A DNA stretch of 64,000 nucleotides from Pseudomonas fluorescens HK44 (GCF_000217955.3 NZ_AFOY02000015.1:248001-312000); one strand, 5' to 3'; shown: positions 7,890 to 17,491, counted from the first letter of the stretch. Notes: generated by a model not told the origin, from the sequence alone. A program made the numbers and translations.

Positions 7890-8693
7890 ATGGACCGTAT
7901 CCCGTCTTGCGAACACAAGGTCGACCCCTTCTATCAACCGCTGAATAATGAGGAGGTGCTGTTCGAGCAAGCCTGGCGTCACGGCATGCCGGTGCTGATC
8001 AAAGGCCCGACCGGGTGCGGCAAGACCCGTTTCGTCCAGCACATGGCCCATCGGTTGAAGCTGGCGCTGTACACCGTGGCTTGCCACGACGACCTGAGTG
8101 CCGCCGACCTCATCGGCCGGCATCTGATCGGCGCCCAGGGCACGTGGTGGCAGGATGGACCGTTGACCCGCGCGGTGCGAGAAGGGGGTATCTGCTACCT
8201 CGACGAAGTGGTCGAGGCCCGTCAGGACACGGTGGTGGTACTGCATCCACTGGCCGATGATCGCCGGGAACTGTTCCTGGAACGCACCGGCGAAGTGCTG
8301 AAGGCACCACCATCATTCATGCTGGTGGTGTCTTACAACCCCGGTTACCAAAACCTGCTCAAAGGTATGAAACCCAGCACCCGACAACGTTTCGTGGCCA
8401 TGCGTTTTGGCTATCCACCGCTGGCCGATGAAGAACGCATTGTCGCCCGGGAGGCTCAGGTGGACAGCGCGCTGGCGGCGCAAGTGGTCAGGCTGGGGCA
8501 GGCGCTGCGCCGGCTCGATCAGCATGATCTGGAAGAGGTCGCCTCGACGCGGCTGCTGATTTTCACGGCGCGAATGATCCGCTCCGGCATGAGTCCGCGT
8601 GAGGCGTGCATGGCCTGCCTGGCCGAGCCGTTGAGCGATGATCCGCTGACGGTTGCGGCGCTGATGGACGTGGTTGATGTCCACTTCGGCTGA
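7890..8693 (+). CDS. norQ: NorQ/NirQ, MoxR-type AAA+ ATPase
   Basis: NorQ proteins use ATP, together with the von Willebrand protein NorD, to activate nitric oxide reductase after assembly, possibly by metal insertion. The 267-residue product has Walker A G-P-T-G-C-G-K-T at about 39-46, a Walker B region ending Y-L-D-E-V near 100, and the MoxR-type S-Y-N-P-G-Y segment followed by S-T-R-Q-R-F with sensor residues. Length is normal for NirQ/NorQ. The norE start lies inside the norQ end. The name nirQ is used when it sits beside nirS; no nirS is visible here. Confidence 0.9.
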   Translation: MDRIPSCEHKVDPFYQPLNNEEVLFEQAWRHGMPVLIKGPTGCGKTRFVQHMAHRLKLALYTVACHDDLSAADLIGRHLIGAQGTWWQDGPLTRAVREGGICYLDEVVEARQDTVVVLHPLADDRRELFLERTGEVLKAPPSFMLVVSYNPGYQNLLKGMKPSTRQRFVAMRFGYPPLADEERIVAREAQVDSALAAQVVRLGQALRRLDQHDLEEVASTRLLIFTARMIRSGMSPREACMACLAEPLSDDPLTVAALMDVVDVHFG

Positions 8694-9264
8694 GCCCGGA
8701 AGCGTTTCGCCGGGTCACTTGTCGGGCGATCTGGCGATGTGGTTTTTCATTCTGGCCGAGCTGTCAGTGTTCGCCATTCTGATTCTGGCGTTCGCCGTGA
8801 CCCAGGCACTCAAGCCGCAGCTGTTCGGCGAAAGCCGCCTGTTGCTCAATACCTCTACCGGCCTGGCGATGACCCTGAGCCTGCTCACCGCCGGGCTGTT
8901 CGCCGCGCTGGCTCAGGAGCAAGTCAGGCGCTCTCGGTCCCGCCACGGCGCTGTGCTTTTGCTGGCAGCGTTGCTTGCCGGCAGCGTCTACGTGGTGTTG
9001 AAACTTACCGAATACCAGCACTTGCTGGCCTCGGGGCTGGGCATGGAGCACAACACTTTTTTCACCCTCTACTGGATCCTCACCGGTTTTCATTTTCTCC
9101 ATGTATTGCTCGGCATGGTCATTCTCGGATGGCTGGCCGAGCGTTGTCGTCGTGGCTTGTACAACGAAGACAACCGCAGCGGGTTTGAATCCGGCGTGCT
9201 GTATTGGCACATGGTCGACCTGATCTGGGTCGTGCTGTTTCCGCTGGTCTACGTGCTGAATTGA
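8677..9264 (+). CDS. norE: NorE, cytochrome c oxidase subunit III-like protein
   Basis: The product is 195 residues with five membrane helices in the order of cytochrome oxidase subunit III: D-L-A-M-W-F-F-I-L-A-E at the start, F-H-F-L-H-V-L-L-G in the middle and Y-W-H-M-V-D-L-I-W at the end, all signature pieces. NorE is not a subunit of purified NorBC but improves NO reduction and is often paired with NorF. ATG 8677 is used; it overlaps norQ by 17 bases, so translation is probably coupled. A TTG directly before the ATG is less likely. Confidence 0.88.
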   Translation: MSTSAEPGSVSPGHLSGDLAMWFFILAELSVFAILILAFAVTQALKPQLFGESRLLLNTSTGLAMTLSLLTAGLFAALAQEQVRRSRSRHGAVLLLAALLAGSVYVVLKLTEYQHLLASGLGMEHNTFFTLYWILTGFHFLHVLLGMVILGWLAERCRRGLYNEDNRSGFESGVLYWHMVDLIWVVLFPLVYVLN

Positions 9265-9275
9265 CGGGAGGTTTT

Positions 9276-9539
9276 ATGTCCGCTTCCAGGTTATTGCTGG
9301 TCTGCTGGGCCGCGCTGGCCACGTTAAGCGTGTGCACGGTGGTGCTGGCACAGGTGGGCGTGACCTGGCAGCTGTCCATTGCCATCTTGGGGGTGGCGGT
9401 CGGCAAGGCGTGCCTGATCACCGATGGCTTCATGGAGCTGCGCCGCGCGCCGAGACTATGGCGCCGCTTGATGTTGAGCTGGGCGCTGGTATTGGCGGCA
9501 CTTGTGGGGCTGAGTCTGTTGTCAGTTCTCTCTGGATAA
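9276..9539 (+). CDS. norF: NorF-like small membrane protein (subunit IV-like)
   Basis: The 87-residue product has three hydrophobic segments (about 5-23, 27-50, 63-85) with the pattern A-V-G-K-A-C-L-I-T-D-G-F-M-E-L, typical of prokaryotic cytochrome oxidase subunit IV/NorF proteins (usual K-x-x-x-V-x-x-x-F-M-x-L). A strong GGGAGG precedes ATG 9276, which decides the start; the longer frame from 9204 lies within norE. It follows norE by 11 bases and probably forms an accessory NorEF unit with it. Confidence 0.75.
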   Translation: MSASRLLLVCWAALATLSVCTVVLAQVGVTWQLSIAILGVAVGKACLITDGFMELRRAPRLWRRLMLSWALVLAALVGLSLLSVLSG

Positions 9540-9565
9540 TACCCGACCAAAACCATCTGATTTTC

Positions 9566-9579
9566 TTGATCGCCATCAA
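9566..9579 (+). promoter_or_regulatory. Anr/Dnr box and promoter of norCB
   Basis: TTGAT-CGCC-ATCAA is a perfect palindrome. TAGAAT at 9603-9608 lies 33 bases from the box centre, matching class II activation. The norC ATG follows at 9637. In Pseudomonas the norCB promoter is a classic Dnr target; the site here is read directly from sequence. Confidence 0.85.
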
Positions 9580-9636
9580 GCCGGTTTCAACCCTGCGCTT
9601 CCTAGAATGGACGGGTCAAGCAAAGAGGAAGCGACC

Positions 9637-10077
9637 ATGTCAGAGACCTTCACCAAAGGCATGGCCAGGAATATCTACTTCGGGGGAAGCGTCTTCTTCT
9701 TCCTGATATTCCTGGCCTTGACCTATCACTCGGAACAGACCTTTCCCGCCCGTAGCAATGAAGCGCAGCTAAGCGAATCAGTGGTGCGCGGCAAGTTGGT
9801 CTGGGAGCAAAACAACTGCGTCGGCTGCCACACATTGCTGGGTGAGGGCGCCTACTTTGCGCCTGAACTGGGCAACGTGTTTCAGCGTCGTGGCGGGGAG
9901 GCGGGCTTCAAACCTTTTCTGCATGCCTGGATGAAAATGCAGCCGCTGCGCGTACCGGGTCGGCGAGCGATGCCGCAGTTCAACTTGAGTGACCAGGAGG
10001 TGGATGACATCGCCGAGTTCCTCAAGTGGAGCTCGAAAATCAACACCAATGGCTGGCCGCCAAACAAGGAGGGCTGA
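9637..10077 (+). CDS. norC: Nitric oxide reductase cytochrome c subunit NorC
   Basis: NorC receives electrons from cytochrome c and passes them to NorB for reduction of NO to N2O. The 146-residue product has one N-terminal membrane anchor (about 12-31) and a periplasmic cytochrome c domain with C-V-G-C-H at 61-65 and a Met ligand in R-A-M-P-Q-F near 110. Length is normal. ATG 9637 follows GAGGAAG and starts M-S-E-T-F as in relatives; the frame before it is not part of the family. norB follows after three bases. Confidence 0.95.
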   Translation: MSETFTKGMARNIYFGGSVFFFLIFLALTYHSEQTFPARSNEAQLSESVVRGKLVWEQNNCVGCHTLLGEGAYFAPELGNVFQRRGGEAGFKPFLHAWMKMQPLRVPGRRAMPQFNLSDQEVDDIAEFLKWSSKINTNGWPPNKEG

Positions 10078-11508
<1,431 letters not shown>

Positions 11509-11532
11509 GCCGGGTTAACGGCTAGAAAAGGT

Positions 11533-11563
11533 CGGCCCGGCTGATACAGCGGGCCGTTTTTTT
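11533..11563 (+). terminator. Intrinsic terminator or attenuator between norB and norD
   Basis: CGGCCC-G-GCTG-ATA-CAGC-GGGCCG forms a strong stem with one bulge, followed directly by seven T. It lies 24 bases after the norB stop and 24 before the norD ATG. It could end the norCB message or reduce read-through into norD. Confidence 0.8.
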
Positions 11564-11586
11564 GGTGTCCAAGAAGGGCAAACAGC

Positions 11587-13428
11587 ATGGCCTTTACCGT
11601 CGAACTGGAAGAGTGGGTAGGCAGTGCCTGGCACCGTTTCATCACTCGGCGCGCCAGCCCGGATTTCCCCGAAGCGCGCGTCGAACTGATCAACCAGCAA
11701 CGCCCGCTGGCGCTGTTGTTCCGCGCCATGGGCGGTGCCAATGGCATCGGGCTGGAGGCGGCCAGCGACCGCGATCTGCTGCTGCGGCGCAACGTGTTGC
11801 AGCAGATCGCTGGTACCTGCAAGCAAGTGCCATTGGCGTGGTGTGACGAGAATACCCTGCGGCTGCCGTCAAGCCTGGCGGTCTTCCCTGAAGTCACACT
11901 GAATGAGGAACTCTATCGTTGGCTCGCGTTGCTGGCAGCGCAGGCCGGTCAGATGCGGCATTGGGGGCGGGACAACCAGCGCTGGACGCAATTGCTGTTG
12001 CGGCGCTATCCAGCGCTACGCGCGCGCTACCAGCGATTGGTCGAGGCCCATCTGCAATTGCGCCCGGATCCGGCATCGTTGAACAGCAATGAAGCAGCAC
12101 TGGAACGGGCGTTACGCCAGGCGCTACGCGAGCCGGGCAGTGTCGAGCATTTTCCCCGTAGCGAACGGGCGGCGTGGCCACTGCCGCTTTGGTTGTACCC
12201 GCCGCAGCACCTCGCGAGCCCGCAGGCTGCCGATCTGGGCGATGAATCCGAAGAGTCTTTGACGACGTCTCCCGGCGAGCAGAAAAGCGGGCGCAAACGC
12301 GCCAAACGCATTGACGACAGCACCCGTGACGGCGGGCTATTGGTGGTACGCCTGGAGAACCTGTTCAGTTGGACCGAACACGTGGACCTGGATCGCTGGT
12401 CAGACGACAGCGAAGACCCGGACGCCGCCAGGGTCGCTGATGATCTGGACGAATTGACCCTGTCGCGCACCCGGCTGCGCAAGGGCGGTGGGCTGAAGCT
12501 GCACCTGGATTTGCCACCGGCCGATGTCGACGATATTCCCTTGGGCGAGGGCATCAAGTTGCCAGAGTGGGACTATCGAAAACAGCAGATGCAGGGTGCC
12601 TTCGTCAATCTGCAAATGATGGTGCCCCGTGACTGTGAAGCGCAGCCGCTGCCGCCACGGTTGAAGGTTTCGGCGCAGCGCCTGCGACGCCAATTCGAGC
12701 ACTTGCGCAATGACCGTCAGTGGTTACGCCAGCAACTTCAGGGCTCGGAACTGGACATGCAGGCCTGGCTGGATTTTCACGTTGAACGCGAGCATGGCCA
12801 GTGTGCCGAGCGCGGTCTGTTCATGGAGCAACGCCAGACGCGCCGCGACCTGGCGTGCCTGTTGCTGGCCGATGTGTCGATGTCCACCGACGCGCACCTG
12901 AACGATGAGCATCGTGTGATTGATGTCATCCGCGACACGCTGTTGCTGTTTGGCGAAACCCTGTCGGGGCTGGGGGATGATTTCGCCCTGTACGGTTTTT
13001 CCTCACTGCGTCGTCAGCAAGTGCGCATGCAGGAACTCAAGTCCTTCACCCAGCGTTATGACGACAACACCCGCGGTCGTATTCAAGGGCTCAAGCCGGG
13101 GTATTACACGCGCATGGGTGCCGCGATTCGCCAGGCCACGCGCCTGCTGGGCAGCAGTAAGCGGCGCAGCAAACTGTTGTTGCTGCTGACAGATGGCAAA
13201 CCGAATGATCTGGATTTGTACGAGGGCCGTTACGGTGTTGAAGACACCCGCGAGGCGGTGCTGGAGGCACGGCGTCAAGGATTGACGCCGTTCTGTATCA
13301 CCATTGATCGTGAGGCCGGGGATTACCTGCCGTACATGTTTGGCGCCAATGGCTACACCGTGATCCGTCAGCCTGAGCAATTACCGCTGCGCTTGCCGCA
13401 GTTGTATCGCCAACTGACTCAACCTTGA
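11587..13428 (+). CDS. norD: NorD, von Willebrand factor A-domain activation protein
   Basis: NorD partners the ATPase NorQ in activating NorCB. The 613-residue product has a long N-terminal region and a C-terminal VWA domain. The metal-ion-dependent adhesion motif reads D-V-S-M-S at about 430, with the later T-D-G-K-P-N-D completing it. The central part (about 215-330) is charged and less conserved. Size is normal for Pseudomonas NorD. No separate promoter is obvious in the 78 bases after norB, so expression is probably read-through past the hairpin. Confidence 0.93.
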   Translation: MAFTVELEEWVGSAWHRFITRRASPDFPEARVELINQQRPLALLFRAMGGANGIGLEAASDRDLLLRRNVLQQIAGTCKQVPLAWCDENTLRLPSSLAVFPEVTLNEELYRWLALLAAQAGQMRHWGRDNQRWTQLLLRRYPALRARYQRLVEAHLQLRPDPASLNSNEAALERALRQALREPGSVEHFPRSERAAWPLPLWLYPPQHLASPQAADLGDESEESLTTSPGEQKSGRKRAKRIDDSTRDGGLLVVRLENLFSWTEHVDLDRWSDDSEDPDAARVADDLDELTLSRTRLRKGGGLKLHLDLPPADVDDIPLGEGIKLPEWDYRKQQMQGAFVNLQMMVPRDCEAQPLPPRLKVSAQRLRRQFEHLRNDRQWLRQQLQGSELDMQAWLDFHVEREHGQCAERGLFMEQRQTRRDLACLLLADVSMSTDAHLNDEHRVIDVIRDTLLLFGETLSGLGDDFALYGFSSLRRQQVRMQELKSFTQRYDDNTRGRIQGLKPGYYTRMGAAIRQATRLLGSSKRRSKLLLLLTDGKPNDLDLYEGRYGVEDTREAVLEARRQGLTPFCITIDREAGDYLPYMFGANGYTVIRQPEQLPLRLPQLYRQLTQP

Positions 13429-13444
13429 GCCCGGGTCTGACTCA

Positions 13445-13466
13445 CGCGGCATCAACTGATGCCGCG
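13445..13466. terminator. Perfect inverted repeat between convergent norD and dnrP
   Basis: CGCGGCATCA-AC-TGATGCCGCG is a perfect ten-base-pair palindrome at the meeting point of norD and dnrP. It includes the dnrP stop codon. There is no T run, so if it terminates transcription it is not a standard intrinsic terminator. Confidence 0.4.
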
Positions 13467-13652
13467 CGGCAACCCGAAAAACATCGCTATGCAAAAGATT
13501 GTCAGGCCGATACAGAACCACCTGAACCGGTGCAGTCGACGTTCCTGAGCACGTTCGGCCATCGCCGGCAGGGGCATGCCGCATTGGAGGCATTCGGATT
13601 GTTTTGGCGGGTTAGGGTGTTGGCAATACAGGCAGACGGGCAAGGTGCTCAC
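13452..13652 (-). CDS. dnrP: DnrP-like zinc-ribbon membrane protein
   Basis: The 66-residue product has two C-x2-C pairs (C-L-Y-C near residues 7-10 and C-L-Q-C near 21-24), typical of a small zinc ribbon. A single membrane helix follows near residues 45-60. A protein of this type, called DnrP, is encoded beside dnr in Pseudomonas. Its start overlaps the dnr stop (ATGA), so the two are co-translated. Function is not known. Confidence 0.7.
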   Translation of the reverse strand: MSTLPVCLYCQHPNPPKQSECLQCGMPLPAMAERAQERRLHRFRWFCIGLTIFCIAMFFGLPRGIS

Positions 13653-14332
13653 TCAAACTGCTCCAGGCGCAGACGATCAAGAATGGCGATCTGGCGGCCG
13701 TCCTGAGTGATGATGTTTTCATCGATCAGGCGCCGGATGATCCGTGAAAAGGTTTCCGGCTGGATCGACAGATGCCCGGCAATCAGTTGCTTGGCCATCG
13801 GCAGCTCGAAATGGCTGTTTACGGTTTGCTGGCGCACCAGTTGCGTCAGCAGGTAACGCACGACCCGGTGTGTGGCGTTTTTCAGGGACAAGGTTTCGAT
13901 TTCATTGACCCGTTGATGCAAGCGAACGCAGAGCTTGCCGAGCAACGCAAAGGTCAACCGGCTATTGCTCTGAAGCAGGCGCATGTAAGTGCTGTTGGAT
14001 AACCGGTAGAGCTGAGTGGGGCAGACCGCCTCGGCCGAGGCCACATAGTTGGGTGTGTCCATCAACATCATCGCCTCGGCGAAGGTCTGTCGATCACCGA
14101 TGACTTCAAACACTTTCTCCTGCCCATCGGGTGTCAACCGGTAGATTTTCACCGCCCCGGCAATTATGAAATAGAACGAATCTGCCGGCTCACCCTGACG
14201 GAACAACGGCTCGCCTTTGTCGATGCTCTGCAAGTGGCTGGTACTCATCAATTCATCCAGCTGTTCTTCATTCAACGGCTCGAACAAGTGATGACTGCGC
14301 AGAATCTGGTGATGGACGCGATGAAGCACCAT
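13649..14332 (-). CDS. dnr: Dnr, NO-responsive Crp/Fnr-family activator
   Basis: Dnr activates nir, nor and nos promoters on sensing NO through bound heme. The 227-residue product has an N-terminal effector domain (about 10-130), a long dimer helix, and a C-terminal winged helix with the recognition segment I-Q-P-E-T-F-S-R-I-I-R near 180-190. This is the E-x-x-x-R pattern that reads TTGAT half-sites. It lacks the N-terminal four-cysteine cluster motif of Fnr/Anr, which separates it from Anr. Its target boxes occur before many operons of this window. Confidence 0.92.
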   Translation of the reverse strand: MVLHRVHHQILRSHHLFEPLNEEQLDELMSTSHLQSIDKGEPLFRQGEPADSFYFIIAGAVKIYRLTPDGQEKVFEVIGDRQTFAEAMMLMDTPNYVASAEAVCPTQLYRLSNSTYMRLLQSNSRLTFALLGKLCVRLHQRVNEIETLSLKNATHRVVRYLLTQLVRQQTVNSHFELPMAKQLIAGHLSIQPETFSRIIRRLIDENIITQDGRQIAILDRLRLEQFE

Positions 14333-14373
14333 GGAAATTCATCCTGAATATTGAGGAAGGAGCGGTTATCCCG

Positions 14374-14463
14374 TCAGACGAGGCCCAGAGAGAGACTGCT
14401 GGCCAGGGCCAGGACTGAGGTCAACACCACAAACCAGGCCAGTGGCTGGATGATTTTTTTCAT
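14374..14463 (-). CDS. Very small membrane protein upstream of dnr
   Basis: ATG 14463 with CGGAG five bases before it opens a 29-residue frame: M-K-K then a single hydrophobic helix (I-I-Q-P-L-A-W-F-V-V-L) ending L-S-L-G-L-V. The basic N-terminus and helix length fit a one-pass inner membrane peptide. It lies 41 bases before dnr on the same strand, so it would be in the dnr message. It might be a real small protein or a leader peptide; I know no family for it. Confidence 0.45.
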   Translation of the reverse strand: MKKIIQPLAWFVVLTSVLALASSLSLGLV

Positions 14464-14646
14464 GACGACTCCGGGTAATCGAGAGGGATCCAGGATTTCT
14501 ATAAGGTTGCCCATGTAGAGCAAGACGCGGGCCAGGCTCGGAGGCCCTTGTTTATTGGGGCTGTCAGGAGATGGGGTAAAAAAGACCATGAGGCTAATGG
14601 TTTAAATAACCCTTAAATGGTCATTTGTACCCTGAGCCGATCACCC

Positions 14647-14779
14647 TGTGGCGAGGGAGCTTGCTCCCGCTGGAGTGCGAAGCGCTCCCACACATCGGCC
14701 ATCGCAAACCTTCAGATACAACGCGTCAGCCGGTTTACGGCTGCTGTGCACCCGAGCGGGAGCAAGCTCCCTCGCCACA
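14647..14779. repeat. REP doublet (REPIN), copy 1
   Basis: Two arms, GTGGCGAGGGAGCTTGCTCC at the left and its reverse complement at the right, enclose an inner part with its own symmetry (GTGCGAAGCGCTCCC...). Sits in the gap between the dnr and nnrS promoters. Confidence 0.9.
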
Positions 14780-14819
14780 AAGGGCACGCGCTCGGCTTCG
14801 GGGCACGTCCCTTGCACAC

Positions 14820-14833
14820 TTGATCTGCGACAA
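14820..14833 (+). promoter_or_regulatory. Possible Anr/Dnr box before nnrS
   Basis: TTGAT-CTGC-GACAA has one perfect and one imperfect half-site. GATCAT at 14856-14861 is a possible -10 at the right distance. Weaker than the other boxes. Confidence 0.45.
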
Positions 14834-14877
14834 ATGCGTTTGATCGCGAATACCCGATCATTGATCCACGGCTTTAC

Positions 14878-14903
14878 CTCGACGCTTGCGTGTTAGCGTC
14901 GAG
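14878..14903 (+). promoter_or_regulatory. Hairpin in the nnrS leader
   Basis: CTCGACGC-N10-GCGTCGAG is a perfect eight-base-pair stem 28 bases before the nnrS ATG. It could affect translation or message stability. No T run follows. Confidence 0.4.
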
Positions 14904-14930
14904 TCCGCAACAAGGCAGAGGAGTGGCTTT

Positions 14931-16121
14931 ATGCAAGTGCTTGAGCGCCGTAAAGCGTTGGCGATCCCACCGCTGTTACGGCTGGCCTTTCGGCCATTTT
15001 TCCTCGCGGGCTGCCTGTTGGCGGTGCTGGCCATACCGCTTTGGCTGGCCGCCTTCAGTGGTGGGATTTCCGGCTGGCAGCCGGCAGGCGGTTGGCTGGG
15101 CTGGCATCGGCATGAGCTGTTGTTCGGGTTTGCGCTGGCGATTATCGCGGGCTTTCTGCTGACGGCCGTGCAGACCTGGACCGGTCGCCCCGGCCTCAGC
15201 GGCAAACCGTTGGCTGCGCTGGCGCTGCTGTGGTTATTGGCGCGAGTGGCCTGGCTGGCCAACGCACCGTGGCCGTTGCTCGCGGTGCTGGAGCTGGCGT
15301 TCCCGTTGGCGGTGGCGGTCCTCATGGGCTTCACCTTGTGGAAGGTGCGGCAGAAACGTAACTACCCGATTGTGGTGGTTCTGCTGTTGTTGGCCGTGGC
15401 CGATGGGTTGTCCCTGTATGGCTTGGTCGAGGGGCATGAAGGCTGGCAGCGCCAGGGCGTGCTGACCGGCATCTGGCTGGTGGCGGCGATGATGGGGTTG
15501 ATCGGCGGGCGGGTGATTCCGTTCTTCACCCAGCGTGGCCTTGGTCGGGTGGAAGGTGTTGCCGCCTGGCCCTGGCTGGATCGACTGCTGTTGGTCGGTT
15601 CGCCGTTGGTGGCGTTGTTGTATGCCGCAGGACCTGCGCTCGCTCCCAATGTCTGGGTGGGCCTGCTGTTCGCGGTGCTGGCGGCAGGGCATTTGGTGCG
15701 TCTGGTGCGCTGGCATGACCGGGCACTCTGGCGCGTGCCGTTGCTGTGGTCGTTGCACTTGGCCTATGGCTGGCTGGCGGTGGCGTGTCTCGGGATGGCG
15801 TTCTGGCATTTTGGCGTGCCGGCTAACCCGAGCCTGGCGGTGCATTGTTTGACCATTGGGGCCATGGGCGGCCTGGTGCTGGCGATGATCGCGCGGGTCA
15901 GCCTCGGGCACACCGGCCGTGCACTGGAGCCACCGTCGGGCATGACCCTGGCGTTCATCTTGCTCAACCTGGCGTGTCTGAGCCGAGTGGTGTTGATCCT
16001 GTTTTCCCCATTGCCGGCGTTGTGGCTGGCCGGTCTGTGCTGGACGCTGGCGTTTGCGTTGTACGCCTGGCGTTATGGGCCGATGCTGCTGCGCACCCGG
16101 GTTGACGGTCATCCGGGATGA
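14931..16121 (+). CDS. nnrS: NnrS family heme-copper membrane protein
   Basis: NnrS proteins are 12-helix inner membrane proteins that bind heme and protect cells from NO stress; their genes follow Fnr/Dnr or NsrR control. The 396-residue product is almost entirely hydrophobic, with family pieces L-A-F-R-P-F-F-L near the N-terminus, W-H-R-H-E-L-L-F-G, G-R-V-I-P-F-F-T, H-C-L-T-I-G-A-M-G and A-R-V-S-L-G-H-T-G-R, with conserved His. ATG 14931 follows AGAGGAG; the longer frame from 14886 lies in the leader hairpin. The next gene is 28 bases downstream. Confidence 0.92.
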   Translation: MQVLERRKALAIPPLLRLAFRPFFLAGCLLAVLAIPLWLAAFSGGISGWQPAGGWLGWHRHELLFGFALAIIAGFLLTAVQTWTGRPGLSGKPLAALALLWLLARVAWLANAPWPLLAVLELAFPLAVAVLMGFTLWKVRQKRNYPIVVVLLLLAVADGLSLYGLVEGHEGWQRQGVLTGIWLVAAMMGLIGGRVIPFFTQRGLGRVEGVAAWPWLDRLLLVGSPLVALLYAAGPALAPNVWVGLLFAVLAAGHLVRLVRWHDRALWRVPLLWSLHLAYGWLAVACLGMAFWHFGVPANPSLAVHCLTIGAMGGLVLAMIARVSLGHTGRALEPPSGMTLAFILLNLACLSRVVLILFSPLPALWLAGLCWTLAFALYAWRYGPMLLRTRVDGHPG

Positions 16122-16149
16122 GCCAGCGAACTGAAGGAGGCGGACGCTG

Positions 16150-16587
16150 ATGTATCCCTATCTGCTGGTCACACACCTGTTGGCGGCGATGGCCTTTATC
16201 GGCACGCTGTTTTTCGAGGTGGTGATCTGGCATCACGCCCGCCAGCATTTGATGGAGGCCGCGCAATTGGCCGCGGACCAGACGATTGCAGTGCGCTCGC
16301 GCAAGGTGCTGCACGGCGTGGTGTTGCTGTTATATGGCGCCGGCATCGGTTTGGCGTGGCAGTACCGGGGCGCATTGAGTCAGCCGCTGGCGAGCAGTTT
16401 TGGTACGTTGCTGAGCCTGAAAATCCTGTTGGCCCTGAGCATCATTGGTCATTACTTGCTGCTGGCCTATTGGCTGACCCACGCGCGCCTGACTGCGACC
16501 CGCGCAAGCTGGATTCGCCGCAGCATCCTCGGGCACATGGTGTTGATCGTGATCCTGGCCAAGGCCATGTTCTATTGGCACGGCTGA
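16150..16587 (+). CDS. CopD-like four-helix membrane protein, second copy
   Basis: The 145-residue product has about four membrane helices and is a paralogue of the product at 4367-4810. Shared pieces are F-I-G-T-L-F-F-E-V, S-S-F-G-T-L-L and A-K-A-M-F-Y. It has several His, including T-H-L-L-A-A in helix 1, H-Y-L-L-L-A-Y and H-M-V-L-I-V. AAGGAGG before the ATG is strong. The gene lies just after nnrS and is probably co-transcribed with it. Binding of heme or copper is possible from the His pattern but not shown. Confidence 0.72.
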   Translation: MYPYLLVTHLLAAMAFIGTLFFEVVIWHHARQHLMEAAQLAADQTIAVRSRKVLHGVVLLLYGAGIGLAWQYRGALSQPLASSFGTLLSLKILLALSIIGHYLLLAYWLTHARLTATRASWIRRSILGHMVLIVILAKAMFYWHG

Positions 16588-16611
16588 TCGCAAGACGTCC
16601 TTCACAAACAA

Positions 16612-16645
16612 AACCCGCGTCAACCGGTTGGATGGCGCGGGTTGG
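16612..16645 (-). terminator. Terminator of the ytfE-type gene
   Basis: On the minus strand AACCCGCG, loop, CGCGGGTT is followed by TTTTGTTTG. It lies directly after the stop of the gene at 16663 and can end that message. Confidence 0.6.
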
Positions 16646-16662
16646 ATGTGGCCGACAAGCGA

Positions 16663-17337
16663 TCAATGGCGGGGGTTCAGGGCGTTAATGAACAACACGT
16701 TGTTTTCCAGGTGGATGTGTTGCATCAAGTCGTCTTTGAACTCCAGCAGCCCGCGATAGAGCGCACGCCAGGTATTGCAGGCATCGGCGGGCGGGATTAT
16801 GTGATTGGTCAGGGCGAGCATCTTCTCCAGCGCTTCGCCATGTTGATCATGTTCGAAGCGCAGTACCTGGATCGGCGGAGCCGCTTGAGGACCGATGCCC
16901 TTTTGCAGCATCGGGAAGAGCACTTGTTCTTCCTTGAGCATGTGGCCTTCGAGTTCTTGTTGCATGTCGGTCAGGAGATCGGCCAAGCCGTTAGGGCAGC
17001 TGCTGCGCGCGCCGTGGACGTGCTCGACCCGGCGGGCCAGACGGATCAGTTCCGGCAGTTGCTCGCGGTGGCGGGCGTGATAGCGCGTGAGGAGGTGGGC
17101 GATCAACAGTTCCGACGGCTCGTTGCGCCAGTCGTGCTGGGTTTCACCGGCGTCTTGCAGAGTGTGCAGGGCATCGGCAATCAGCATTGGGTCGAGGTCT
17201 TTGCCCTGCGCTGCTTCACGTAGGCTTTTGTGGCCGCCACAGCAGAAGTCCAGTTTGAAGGTGTGAAAAATCCGGGTGGCACCGGGTATATCGCAGGCCA
17301 GTTGGCCGAGGCTTTGTTCCAGTAGGGTCTGGCTCAT
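16663..17337 (-). CDS. ytfE: YtfE/ScdA-type di-iron protein for repair of iron centres
   Basis: Proteins of this family carry a non-heme di-iron centre and help restore NO-damaged iron-sulfur clusters. The 224-residue product begins with the short ScdA-N domain, with F-C-C-G-G-H-K-S-L near 31-39. It continues with a hemerythrin-like four-helix domain holding the His/Glu ligands (R-Y-H-A-R-H-R near 85, E-G-H-M-L-K-E-E near 135, F-E-H-D-Q-H-G near 165, H-I-H-L-E-N-N near 208). It is divergent from norR, and a sigma-54 promoter stands before it. Also called DnrN in denitrifiers. Confidence 0.9.
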   Translation of the reverse strand: MSQTLLEQSLGQLACDIPGATRIFHTFKLDFCCGGHKSLREAAQGKDLDPMLIADALHTLQDAGETQHDWRNEPSELLIAHLLTRYHARHREQLPELIRLARRVEHVHGARSSCPNGLADLLTDMQQELEGHMLKEEQVLFPMLQKGIGPQAAPPIQVLRFEHDQHGEALEKMLALTNHIIPPADACNTWRALYRGLLEFKDDLMQHIHLENNVLFINALNPRH

Positions 17338-17378
17338 CGGAGTTCCTTGTTTGGGTTTTAACGGTTCCCCAGGCTCAT

Positions 17379-17394
17379 TGCATCCGGCATGCCA
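17379..17394 (-). promoter_or_regulatory. Sigma-54 promoter of ytfE
   Basis: On the minus strand TGGCATG-N4-ATGCA matches the consensus TGGCACG-N4-TTGCA in all but two bases, with exact GG/GC spacing. It points into ytfE, 42 bases before the ATG. The divergent gene encodes a sigma-54 activator. Confidence 0.8.
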
Positions 17395-17435
17395 TATTTA
17401 AATGACTGATACATATGGATTAATTTTTAGTTATG

Positions 17436-17446
17436 GTCATAGACAC
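17436..17446. promoter_or_regulatory. NorR-type enhancer site
   Basis: GT-CATAGAC-AC fits the GT-N7-AC core of NorR sites. It is about 42-52 bases upstream of the ytfE sigma-54 promoter. Only one clear copy is seen; E. coli norVW has three. Confidence 0.5.
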
Positions 17447-17491
17447 CCTGACGCTTTAGGGTGAATCCAACCATAGAGGGTAATTACTACC

